Shown one piece after another: positions 41,588 through 50,813 of a stretch of 64,000 nt of DNA. The stretch's first letter is position 1. Every line of letters starts with the position of its first letter. The stretch is from assembly GCF_001586165.1 (NCBI RefSeq), contig NZ_CP014608.1, forward strand, positions 930,001 through 994,000, in the 5' to 3' direction. The notes under the pieces are model-generated. The model saw nothing but the letters and a program-made list of their open reading frames with translations. It was not told where the DNA came from and did no database searches. Made by a program: the position numbers and the translations under genes. This DNA is from Obesumbacterium proteus. Its GTDB lineage: Bacteria; Pseudomonadota; Gammaproteobacteria; Enterobacterales; Enterobacteriaceae.

Positions 41588-43072
41588 GTGGAAACCAAAG
41601 ACTTGATCGTTATCGGTGGTGGCATTAACGGTGCCGGTATCGCTGCGGATGCGGCAGGACGCGGGCTTTCCGTTCTGATGCTGGAGGCTAAAGATTTGGC
41701 CTGCGCCACGTCATCAGCGAGCTCCAAATTAATCCACGGTGGCCTGCGTTATCTGGAGCACTATGAGTTTCGTTTGGTGAGCGAAGCCTTGGCAGAGCGT
41801 GAAGTTTTGCTGAAACTCGCGCCGCATATCGCTTTCCCGATGCGTTTCCGCTTACCACATCAGCCACACTTGCGCCCAGCTTGGATGATCCGTACAGGCC
41901 TGTTCCTTTACGATCATTTGGGCAAACGTACCAGCTTGCCAAGCAGCAAAGGCCTGCGCTTTGGTCCTGAATCGGTCTTGAAATCCAGCTTAACGCGTGG
42001 GTTTGAGTATTCAGATTGCTGGGTTGATGATGCTCGTTTGGTGCTGTTAAACGCGCAAGAAGTTGTGGTGCGCGGTGGTGAAGTTCGCACTCGCACTCAG
42101 GTTACTCGCGCCTATCGTGAAAATGGATTGTGGGTTGTTGAAGCCAAAAATGCAGACACGGGTGAAGTCTTTACCTGGCGTGCTAAAGGTCTGGTGAATG
42201 CGACCGGCCCATGGGTTAAACATTTCTTCGATAATGGATTAGAGCTGAAATCGCCTTATGGTATCCGTCTGATCAAAGGCAGCCATATTGTGGTTCCGCG
42301 TGTCCATAATCAGCCGCAGGCTTATATCCTACAGAACGAAGATCATCGCATTGTCTTTGTGATCCCGTGGATGGATGAGTTTTCTATCATCGGGACTACC
42401 GACGTGGAATATAACGGCGATCCGCATGATGTGAAGATTGATGATAATGAAGTGAATTACCTGCTGAAGGTTTATAACGATCACTTCAAGAAACAGTTGA
42501 GCAAAGACGACATCGTCTGGACTTATTCCGGTGTGCGTCCGCTGTGTGACGACGAATCAGATTCTCCACAGGCGATCACCCGTGATTATACGCTCGACGT
42601 GCACGATCAGGATGGCAAAGCGCCGCTGCTTTCCGTATTTGGCGGTAAGCTCACCACCTATCGCAAACTGGCGGAACATGCGCTAGAGAAACTGTCTGGT
42701 TATTACGATAACTGCGGTCCTGCATGGACTAAAAACGGTGTATTGCCGGGGGGCGATTTAGGCACCGATCGTGATAGCTATGCCGCGCAGCTGCGTCGCC
42801 GCTTTACGTGGTTGCCGGAAGCGTTAGCCCGTCGCTACGTGCGCACTTACGGCACTCGCGCTGAACAACTGATTGGAACCGCGCAATCGCTGGAAGATCT
42901 GGGCGAGCACTTTGGCCATCATCTGTATGAGGCTGAGCTGCGTTATCTGGTTGCTGAAGAGTGGGTGGTTGAGCTGGATGATGCGATCTGGCGCCGTACT
43001 AAGTTAGGTATGTGGCTGGATGATGCCCAGAAACAGCGCGTTGCGCAGTGGCTGGCAGAGCATAAGTCATAA
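41588..43072 (+). CDS. glpD: Aerobic glycerol-3-phosphate dehydrogenase
   Basis: A 494-residue FAD enzyme, peripheral on the inner membrane, that oxidises glycerol-3-phosphate to DHAP and passes electrons to quinone. The dinucleotide fold is VIGGGINGAGIAADAAGRG, with SSKLIHGGLRYLEHYEF and FGGKLTTYRKLAEHA conserved. Start GTG 41588 follows GGAGGGGAAA. Repression by GlpR is expected from the operator upstream. In E. coli glpD is divergent from glpEGR; here it follows them on the same strand with mqsRA between. Confidence 0.96.
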   Translation: METKDLIVIGGGINGAGIAADAAGRGLSVLMLEAKDLACATSSASSKLIHGGLRYLEHYEFRLVSEALAEREVLLKLAPHIAFPMRFRLPHQPHLRPAWMIRTGLFLYDHLGKRTSLPSSKGLRFGPESVLKSSLTRGFEYSDCWVDDARLVLLNAQEVVVRGGEVRTRTQVTRAYRENGLWVVEAKNADTGEVFTWRAKGLVNATGPWVKHFFDNGLELKSPYGIRLIKGSHIVVPRVHNQPQAYILQNEDHRIVFVIPWMDEFSIIGTTDVEYNGDPHDVKIDDNEVNYLLKVYNDHFKKQLSKDDIVWTYSGVRPLCDDESDSPQAITRDYTLDVHDQDGKAPLLSVFGGKLTTYRKLAEHALEKLSGYYDNCGPAWTKNGVLPGGDLGTDRDSYAAQLRRRFTWLPEALARRYVRTYGTRAEQLIGTAQSLEDLGEHFGHHLYEAELRYLVAEEWVVELDDAIWRRTKLGMWLDDAQKQRVAQWLAEHKS

Positions 43073-43076
43073 CATG

Positions 43077-43424
43077 ACCCCACCCTAACCCTCCCCTTGG
43101 CAGGGGAGGGAACTGTTTAGTGATGTTTGTAAGATCCTCGATCGGCTCCTCCCCCTGCGAAGGGGGAGGCTGGGAGAGGGTCAGTCCGCATTTACCCCAC
43201 CCTAACCCTCCCCTTGGCAGGGGAGGGAACTGTTTGGTGATGCTTGTAAGATCCTCGATCGGCTCCTCCCCCTGCGAAGGGGGAGGCTGGGAGGGGGTCA
43301 GTTCGCAATACTGATATTTACCCCACCCTAACCCTCCCCTTGGCAGGGGAGGGAACTGTTCGGTGAGCTTGTAAGATCCTCGATCGGCTCCTCCCCCTGC
43401 GAAGGGGGAGGCTGGGAGGGGGTC
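43077..43424 (-). repeat. Tandem array of REP-like palindromic repeats (3 units)
   Basis: Units begin with ACCCCACCC at 43077, 43194 and 43320 (spacing 117 and 126), in reverse orientation to the 1091 array. Each has CCCTCCCCTTGGCAGGGGAGGG, then AACTGTT, TTGTAAGATCCTCGATCGG, and CTCCCCCTGCGAAGGGGGAG. The longer spacing is caused by a linker with ATACTGATA; the same linker (as TATCAGTAT) is found in the first array. The array fills the convergent spacer glpD/glgP. Confidence 0.87.
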
Positions 43425-43437
43425 TTTTCTTTGTTCT

Positions 43438-45885
43438 CTACAATTTCACCGCTTTAATATTCCATATCTCATCCGCGTATTCCTGAATCGTTCGGTCAGA
43501 CGAGAAATACCCCATATTGGCGATATTCATCACCGCGCGGTGCGTCCATTCAATTGGCGTTTTATAAAGCTCATCCACTTTATCCTGTGTATCAATATAG
43601 CTACGGTAATCCGCCAGTAGCTGATAGTGATCGCCGAAATTTACCAATGAATCAAAGAGGCTTGCATAGCGGCGTGGATCTTCAGGGCTGAATGCGCCCG
43701 TCGCAATTTGGGTGAGTGCTTGGTTTAGCTCAGGGTCCTGTTCGTAGATTTGGCGCGGGTTATAGCCATTATTACGCAGTGCCTCAACCTGCTCGGTGGT
43801 ATTGCCGAAGATAAAGATATTCTCTTCACCTACGTGCTTGAGCATTTCCACGTTTGCGCCATCTAACGTACCGATGGTCAATGCGCCGTTGAGCGCAAAT
43901 TTCATGTTGCTGGTGCCCGATGCTTCGGTGCCTGCCGTAGAAATCTGCTCTGAAAGATCGGCGGCTGGAATAATCATCTGTGCCAAACTAACGCCATAGT
44001 TAGGGATGAAAACAACTTTGAGCTTGCCTTTGATGCGTTCATCGTTGTTGATCACTTTAGCCACATCGTTGATCAAATGAATGATTTGCTTGGCGTTGTA
44101 ATAGGCTGAGGCCGCTTTACCGGCAAAAATCTTCACCCGTGGTGTCCAATCGTTTTCAGGATCTTGCAGGATGCGATTGTAGTGGGTGATGACATGCAAC
44201 ACGTTCAGCAGCTGGCGCTTATATTCGTGGATCCTTTTGATCTGCACGTCGAATAGCGCATTAGGATCCAGCACCACATTAAGCTTTTGCGCGACATATA
44301 CGGCGAGCTGCTTTTTATTATGCAGTTTGGCCTGCTGCACATCGCGAATGAAGGTAGGGTAGTCGATGTGTGCTAACAGCTCATTAAGCTGGCTTAAGTC
44401 GGTGCGCCAGCGCTGCCCGATGTTTTCATCCAGCACTTTTGACAGCGGCTGATTAGCCAGCGCCAGCCAGCGACGTGGAGTGACACCGTTGGTTTTATTG
44501 CAGAAACGGTTCGGGAACAGATGCGCAAAATCGGCAAACAGCGATTGCACCATCAGCTCGGAATGCAGCTCAGATACACCGTTGACTTTATGGCTGGCAA
44601 TCACCGCTAACCACGCCATGCGCACGCGGCGGCCATTGGTTTCATCGATAATGGAAACGCGTGACAGCAACGCATCATCATTAGGATATTGCTCTTTCAC
44701 GTCTTTCAGGAAATGGTCGTTGATCTGGAAAATCAGCTGTAGATGGCGCGGCAAAATTTTGCCCAACATATCTACCGGCCACGTTTCGAGAGCTTCGCTC
44801 ATTAACGTATGGTTGGTGTAGGAGAAAACCTGCACCACGACGGACCACGCCTTTTCCCACGTGAATTTATGATCGTCAATGAGCAGCCGCATCAATTCAG
44901 GAATTGAAAGCACCGGATGAGTGTCGTTCAGGTGGATGGCAATTTTCTCGGCGAGATTCTCTAAGGTGTGATGCGTTTGCCAATGGTGATGGAGAATATC
45001 TTGCACCGTTGCGGAGGCGAGGAAGTATTCCTGACGCAGGCGCAGCTCACGGCCTGAATAGGTGGAATCGTCCGGATAGAGCACGCGAGACACGTTTTCC
45101 GAGTGGTTTTTATCTTCCACTGCGGCAAAGTAATCGCCCTGATTAAACTTACCTAAATTGATTTCGCTACTGGCACGCGCTGACCATAAGCGCAGGGTGT
45201 TAGTCGCATCGGTGTCAAAGCCTGGGATGATTTGGTCAAAAGCCAGCGCCAGCACTTCTTCGGTTTCCAACCAGCGGGCGCGATTGCCCTCTTGCTGAAT
45301 ACGTCCGCCGAATCGAACTCGATAGCGCGTGTTATGCCGCACGAACTCCCACGCATTCCCGTACTCCAGCCAGTTATCGGGGGATTCCGCCTGCTGCCCA
45401 TTAACGATGTTCTGCTTGAACATGCCGTATTCATAGCGGATACCGTAGCCGCGTGCCGGTAGGGCGAGCGTTGCCATGGAATCGAGAAAACAGGCCGCTA
45501 ATCGACCAAGGCCACCGTTGCCAAGACCTGGGTCGATCTCTTCATCGATAAGTTCTTCAAGGTCGAGCCCCATTTCGTCTAAGGCTTGCTTGGTTTCGTC
45601 ATACACGCCCATCGCCATTAAGGCGTTAGAAAGCGTGCGACCAAGCAAAAACTCCATCGAAAGGTAGTAAACCTGACGCACATCCTGCGAGAACTGAGCG
45701 CGCGTGGAACGCAGCCAGCGCTCGACCATTCTGTCTCGTACCGCGAATAACGTGGCGTTTAACCAGTCATGCTGATTGGCGATAGACGGATCTTTGCCAA
45801 CCACAAACATCAGTTTGTAAGCAATCGAGTGTTTAAGCGCCTCGACGCTGACCACGGGCGAAGTATAGCTAAACGGTGAAGTCAT
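43438..45885 (-). CDS. glgP: Glycogen phosphorylase
   Basis: An 815-residue PLP enzyme (E. coli 815) that releases glucose-1-phosphate from glycogen. The PLP-lysine block is TEASGTSNMKFALNGALTIGTLDGANVEM, and EEIDPGLGNGGLGRLAACFLDSMATL is conserved. It ends the glgBXCAP cluster, 94 bp after glgA. Its paralogue malP lies 10 kb away. The array of palindromic repeats behind it may end the transcript. Confidence 0.96.
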   Translation of the reverse strand: MTSPFSYTSPVVSVEALKHSIAYKLMFVVGKDPSIANQHDWLNATLFAVRDRMVERWLRSTRAQFSQDVRQVYYLSMEFLLGRTLSNALMAMGVYDETKQALDEMGLDLEELIDEEIDPGLGNGGLGRLAACFLDSMATLALPARGYGIRYEYGMFKQNIVNGQQAESPDNWLEYGNAWEFVRHNTRYRVRFGGRIQQEGNRARWLETEEVLALAFDQIIPGFDTDATNTLRLWSARASSEINLGKFNQGDYFAAVEDKNHSENVSRVLYPDDSTYSGRELRLRQEYFLASATVQDILHHHWQTHHTLENLAEKIAIHLNDTHPVLSIPELMRLLIDDHKFTWEKAWSVVVQVFSYTNHTLMSEALETWPVDMLGKILPRHLQLIFQINDHFLKDVKEQYPNDDALLSRVSIIDETNGRRVRMAWLAVIASHKVNGVSELHSELMVQSLFADFAHLFPNRFCNKTNGVTPRRWLALANQPLSKVLDENIGQRWRTDLSQLNELLAHIDYPTFIRDVQQAKLHNKKQLAVYVAQKLNVVLDPNALFDVQIKRIHEYKRQLLNVLHVITHYNRILQDPENDWTPRVKIFAGKAASAYYNAKQIIHLINDVAKVINNDERIKGKLKVVFIPNYGVSLAQMIIPAADLSEQISTAGTEASGTSNMKFALNGALTIGTLDGANVEMLKHVGEENIFIFGNTTEQVEALRNNGYNPRQIYEQDPELNQALTQIATGAFSPEDPRRYASLFDSLVNFGDHYQLLADYRSYIDTQDKVDELYKTPIEWTHRAVMNIANMGYFSSDRTIQEYADEIWNIKAVKL

Positions 45886-45979
45886 AATCAGTACACCCCG
45901 ATAATGAAAAATATGGGTTACAGCATCGATGGCAAGTCATGCAATTGGCGCCAGCCATGCCGATGAATTCTATATTTGG

Positions 45980-47410
45980 CTAAAGTCGGCGGTAGAGATC
46001 CAAATAGCTCACGGCCGCTTTTTCCCAACTGAAGTTTTGTGCCATGGCTTGGCGCTGCACATAGCGCCACAGCGTTGGGCGCGTCCAAAGAACAAAGGCG
46101 CGGCGCAGCGCATTCGACAAATCTTTGGCGTCACAGTCATTAAAGACAAAACCGCTGGCGCTGCCTTCGGAGAGGTTTTCCAGCGAGCAGTCATTCACCG
46201 TGTCGGCTAAGCCGCCGGTATGGCGCACCAACGGCAGGGTGCCGTATTTCAGTCCGTATAGCTGGGTTAGCCCGCAGGGCTCAAAACGACTCGGAACTAA
46301 AATAACGTCGGCGCCCGCAATGATTCGATGTGAGAACGCTTCGTGATAGCCGATTTGTACGCCAACCTGACCGGGATAGGCGGCTGCAGCGGCCAAAAAT
46401 GCCTCTTGTAAAGGAGCATCCCCCGCGCCGAGCAGCGCCAGCTGTCCACCGCCGTTTAATAGCGTGGGCAGCGCTTCAAGGACCAAATCCAATCCCTTTT
46501 GGCTGGTTAAACGGCTGACAACCGCAAAAATCGGTTTTTCCGGATCGACGTCTAACCCCATGGCGGTTTGCAGATGCTGTTTGTTTAGTGCCTTCTCTTT
46601 GAGGTTTTCTCGCTGATAACAGTTGGCGATGAGTTTATCGGTCGCGGGATCCCAAATAGCATCATCAACGCCGTTGAGAATGCCGCTGAGTCTGCCTTCG
46701 CGTTCAAGCTGCTGTAATAGCCCTTCCATGCCATAGGCGAATTCAGGGCGGGTGATTTCTTTCGCATAGGTAGGGCTGACCGTGGTGACGTGATCGGCGT
46801 AAAACAGCCCGGCTTTTAAGAATGAGATTTGGCCATAAAATTCCAGCCCATAAATCTGGAAGAAATCCTGTGGTAGATATAGCTCAGCCATGTGATGGGC
46901 TGAAAATAAGCCCTGATAGGCAAGGTTGTGTACGGTAAACACAGAGCGAGCCGGGCGACCCCGCGCCGCCAGATATGCGCAGGCAAGGCCCGCATGCCAA
47001 TCATGAGCATGAACGACCTGCGGACGCCAATAGTGGTCACAGCCGCTGGCCAGCTCTGCCGCGACCCATCCCAGCAAACCGAAACGTCGATGGTTGTCTG
47101 AGTAGGCATACATCGCCTGATCGTGATACGGGCTGCCGGGGCGGTCATAAAGATGCGGGGCATCAATCAAATAGATACCCACGCCCTGATAATGACCAAA
47201 ACGCAGCGTAACGCGACCGGCAAAGGTATCCAGCGTGGCGACTTCATGTGTTTCAGGGATACCTTCTTTCAGCGCTGGAAATCCAGGGAGAAGAACGCGG
47301 ACATTCGCTCCCTGAGCAATTTGCGCAGCAGGCATTGCACCGACAACGTCGGCTAATCCACCTGTTTTGAGCAGGGGAAACAGTTCGGAACAGACGTGCA
47401 ATACGTACAT
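45980..47410 (-). CDS. glgA: Glycogen synthase
   Basis: A 476-residue GT5 glycosyltransferase that extends alpha-1,4 chains from ADP-glucose. The ADP-glucose loop KTGGLADVVGA is at residues 15-25; the C-terminal GT-B domain has SRFEPCGLTQLYGLKYGTLP and the retaining Glu. It lies 77 bp after glgC. Confidence 0.96.
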   Translation of the reverse strand: MYVLHVCSELFPLLKTGGLADVVGAMPAAQIAQGANVRVLLPGFPALKEGIPETHEVATLDTFAGRVTLRFGHYQGVGIYLIDAPHLYDRPGSPYHDQAMYAYSDNHRRFGLLGWVAAELASGCDHYWRPQVVHAHDWHAGLACAYLAARGRPARSVFTVHNLAYQGLFSAHHMAELYLPQDFFQIYGLEFYGQISFLKAGLFYADHVTTVSPTYAKEITRPEFAYGMEGLLQQLEREGRLSGILNGVDDAIWDPATDKLIANCYQRENLKEKALNKQHLQTAMGLDVDPEKPIFAVVSRLTSQKGLDLVLEALPTLLNGGGQLALLGAGDAPLQEAFLAAAAAYPGQVGVQIGYHEAFSHRIIAGADVILVPSRFEPCGLTQLYGLKYGTLPLVRHTGGLADTVNDCSLENLSEGSASGFVFNDCDAKDLSNALRRAFVLWTRPTLWRYVQRQAMAQNFSWEKAAVSYLDLYRRL

Positions 47411-47487
47411 CGGTAGTCCTCAGTCAGATTGGGCGCTAGTACCCGCTAGCCTTTCTGTTTACAGGGAGTCACACCCAACATTTCATC

Positions 47488-48771
47488 TCATAAACGAGCC
47501 AGCATTTCGCGCGTGACCAAGACAACACCGCCTTCAGAACGGTAAAAACGCTTGCTGTCTTCTTCTGCATTCTCCCCAATCACCATGCCTTCAGGCAGAA
47601 CGCAGGCGCGATCGATAATGCAGCGGCGTAGGCGGCATGAGCGGCCAATGTTGACGTCAGGTAATAAAACAGATGAATCAATGGTGCAGAATGAATTAAC
47701 GCGAACCCGAGGGAACAGCACCGAGTGAACGACCACGGAGCCGGAAATAATGCAGCCGCCTGACACCAGAGAGTTCATGGTCATGCCGTGGCTGCCTGAA
47801 CGGTCTTGAACGAACTTGGCGGGTGGCAGCGATTCCATATAGGTGCGAATTGGCCAGCGTTTGTCATACATGTCGAGTTCTGGTGTGACCGAAGCTAAAT
47901 CGAGATTGGCGCGCCAATAGGCATCCAAGGTTCCAACGTCGCGCCAGTACGGGGCAACGTCGTGCTCGTCGGTGCTGGTGACGCAGGAAAGCGTGAAGGG
48001 ATGCGCCCAGGCTTTTCCCTGCGCGGTAATTTTAGGGATCAGGTCTTTACCAAAATCGTGGAAGGAATCCGCGAGGCTCATGTCTTCTTCCAGCAGCTGA
48101 TAAAGATATTCTGCGTTAAACACATAAATACCCATGCTGGCGAGCGACATATCTTCATTGCCGGGCATAGCGGGTGGATTCTGTGGTTTCTCCAGAAACT
48201 TCAATATCTGGTGATCGTTGCCAACTTCCATCACGCCAAATTCGCTCGCTTCACTACGCGGCACGGGAATACAGGCCACGGTACATTCCGCACCGCTCTC
48301 CACGTGGTCGATCAGCATGCGCGAATAGTCCATTTTGTAGATATGGTCACCCGCAAGAATAACCACAAATTCAGCGTCATAGCGCCGAATAATATCCAGA
48401 TTTTGATACACCGCATCGGCGGTTCCTTTGTACCAATGTTCTGACGCATCGCGCTGCTGAGCGGGCAGGAGATCGACAAATTCATTCATTGACTCGTTCA
48501 GGAACGACCAACCACGCTGAATATGCTGCACCAAGGTATGCGAGTGATATTGGGTGATCACCCCAATGCGACGAATACCGGAGTTGATGCAGTTCGATAG
48601 CGCAAAATCGACGATACGAAATTTACCGCCAAAGTGAACGGCCGGTTTCGCACGCGTCTTAGTGAGATCCTTCAAGCGAGAGCCGCGGCCACCTGCCAGA
48701 ATCAGGGCCACAGACTGCTGAGGTAATTGACGGGCCAACATCAACTGGTTCTGATTTTCTGACTTAACCAT
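47488..48771 (-). CDS. glgC: ADP-glucose pyrophosphorylase
   Basis: A 427-residue enzyme for the committed step of glycogen synthesis (ATP + glucose-1-phosphate). GGRGSRLKDLTKTRAKPAVHFGGKFR contains the catalytic loop and the Lys bound by fructose-1,6-bisphosphate. FLEKPQNPPAMPG holds the glucose-1-phosphate Lys. The C-terminal beta-helix follows. The ribosome site AAGGAG is 6-7 nt before ATG 48771; in E. coli CsrA represses here. A stem-loop separates it from glgX. Confidence 0.95.
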   Translation of the reverse strand: MVKSENQNQLMLARQLPQQSVALILAGGRGSRLKDLTKTRAKPAVHFGGKFRIVDFALSNCINSGIRRIGVITQYHSHTLVQHIQRGWSFLNESMNEFVDLLPAQQRDASEHWYKGTADAVYQNLDIIRRYDAEFVVILAGDHIYKMDYSRMLIDHVESGAECTVACIPVPRSEASEFGVMEVGNDHQILKFLEKPQNPPAMPGNEDMSLASMGIYVFNAEYLYQLLEEDMSLADSFHDFGKDLIPKITAQGKAWAHPFTLSCVTSTDEHDVAPYWRDVGTLDAYWRANLDLASVTPELDMYDKRWPIRTYMESLPPAKFVQDRSGSHGMTMNSLVSGGCIISGSVVVHSVLFPRVRVNSFCTIDSSVLLPDVNIGRSCRLRRCIIDRACVLPEGMVIGENAEEDSKRFYRSEGGVVLVTREMLARL

Positions 48772-48795
48772 TTCTGACTCCTTGTTTTTATGCGT

Positions 48796-48823
48796 GCAGT
48801 CCGCTCTTTAGGCCTTGGACTGC
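48796..48823 (-). other. Stem-loop between glgX and glgC
   Basis: GCAGTCC (48796-48802) and GGACTGC (48817-48823), with extra GC pairing outside. No T tract follows on the minus strand. It may be a processing or attenuation site within the glg transcript. Confidence 0.45.
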
Positions 48824-48834
48824 GCGTTGTAGGG

Positions 48835-50813
48835 CTATGAACGAATCAGTACGCATATGCTGTGTGCAGGCATGACCACGCGTTCAGTGTTGTTTACGGT
48901 ATCCAATGCGTTGAATGGTGCAGACGCTTGCCAATGACCCGAAGGGAGGCAAACCTCTGCGTCGTTCTGCGCTGGATTCACGATCATTAACCAGTCGCCA
49001 GATAGCTGAATCTGTAGCAGTGACGGGGCGATAGCCTGCCATTCATCGGGCGTGAGCGGCTGTGCATGGGCATTCAGCCAGACAACGTTGCCATCGTTTT
49101 CATCCCACCACCGGTTGGCACAGAGCGCGGGAATGCGCTTGCGCAGCTGAATCAGCGAGGCGGTGTACTCCGTTAACGCGGTATCTGCGCAGGACCAATC
49201 CAGCCAAGCGATTTCATTGTCTTGGCAGTACGCATTGTTGTTACCTTGCTGGCTGTGGCCCATTTCATCACCGGCCAGAATCATCGGAGCGCCCTGTGAG
49301 AGCAGCAGCGTGGCGAGCAACGCCCGCTGGCTACGGCTTCTTCGGCGCTGGATGTCCTCATCGGCGTCTATCCCTTCCACGCCGTGGTTGTTGCTGTAAT
49401 TGCTGTTGGTGCCGTCGCGGTTTTCCTCACCGTTAGCCAGATTATGTTTGTCGTTAAAACTCACTAAATCGTGCAGGGTAAAGCCATCGTGAGCGGTGAT
49501 TTGGTTGATGCTCGACGACGGTGCGCGCCCGTGATGGCGAAATAACTGGCTTGAGGCCGCAAAACGCTCGGCAAACGCGCCCGCGCTGAGAGAGCCCTGT
49601 AGCCAAAACTGGCGAACTTCATCCCGATAACGATCGTTCCATTCCGAAAAGGTGAGAGGAAAATGCCCTAACTGGTAGCCATTGGGGCCGATATCCCACG
49701 GTTCGGCGATGAACTTCACCCGAGAGAGAACAGGATCTTGGGCGATGGTAATAAACAACGGCGCATGCCGATGAAAATCAGCGTTGCGCCCAAGCACGGT
49801 GCCTAAATCAAAGCGAAAACCATCCACATGGCACTCTTCAACCCAATAGCGCAGACAGTCCATGACCCACTGCACGCTATGCGGCTGAGTTAGCCTCAGC
49901 GCGTTACCACAGCCGGTCCAGTTTTCCAACGCGCCCTGCGCGTTTCGCCAGTAATAGCTGCGGTTATCGATGCCGCGTAACGACACCATCGGGCCGGTTT
50001 CGTCCAGCTCGGCGGTATGGTTAAACACCACATCCAGAATGACTTCAATTCCGGCGGCGTGTAGCGCTTTGACCGCGTCGCGAAATTCACTTAGCGGGGT
50101 AGTTTTGCTGCGGCCCGAGTGAAAGCTAGGCTCGATGGCAAAAGGGGCGAGAACGTTGTAGCCCCAATAGTTGGTGAGGCCGATTTTCTGTAAACGAGGC
50201 TCGTCGGCATGCAGCTGCACCGGCAGCAATTCCAATGCGGTAATACCCAATCGTTTTAGGTATTCAATCATCACCGGATGAGAAAGAGCGGCGTAGCTGC
50301 CGCGTAATTCCTTTGGAATTCCCGGATGTTGCTGGGTGAGGCCGCGTACATGAGCTTCATAAATCACGGTATCCCCCATAAAACATGAGGAGGGCGATCG
50401 TTCTCCCAGTCGTAGATCTCTTCACGCACGATGCAGTGGGGGACGATGTCGCGATCGTCCCGCCAGTCTGGTTCGTGTAGGCCGCCACACAGGCGATCGT
50501 CCAGCGGTAATGTGCCCGTGAGCGCGCGAGCGTAAGGATCAATCAGCAACTTAGCCGGGTTAAAGCGCTGGCCCTTTTCAGGACGCCACGGGCCATGAAC
50601 GCGATAACCATATTCCAACCCCGCTTTTGCCCCAGGTAACAGCCCGTGCCAAACGTCGCCGCTGCGTGCCGGAAGCTCGTAGGATTCCTGATGCCCAGTT
50701 TTGTCAAAAATGCAGAGTTCAACCCGCGTCGCGTGAGACGAGAAGAGTGCAAAATTGACGCCTTCGGGCGTGATGTGGGCTCCCAGCGGGCCCGGATTAC
50801 CGGGTTTTAGCAT
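48835..50813 (-). pseudogene. glgX: Glycogen debranching enzyme GlgX, frameshifted
   Basis: Two frames together cover E. coli GlgX (657). The first, 50813 down to TGA 50364, encodes the CBM48 domain (149 residues, ending PPHVLWGIP). The second resumes at the very same place (WGDTVIYEAHVRGLT) and runs to 48835 with the GH13 barrel: GFRFDLGTVLG (nucleophile Asp) and FIAEPWDIG (acid Glu). The break is at a run of five G on the minus strand (C5 at 50373-50377); six would keep the frame TGG GGG GAT. So one base is lost. ATG 50379 has no ribosome site. No standard slippery heptamer is present. It overlaps glgB by 17 bp at its start. Confidence 0.9.

Noticed and set aside
50364..50379. Programmed frameshifting as the explanation for glgX
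   Set aside because: The site is a plain G run with no X-XXY-YYZ heptamer or obvious stimulatory structure, and relatives have a continuous frame; mutation or sequencing error is simpler, though slippage is not excluded.
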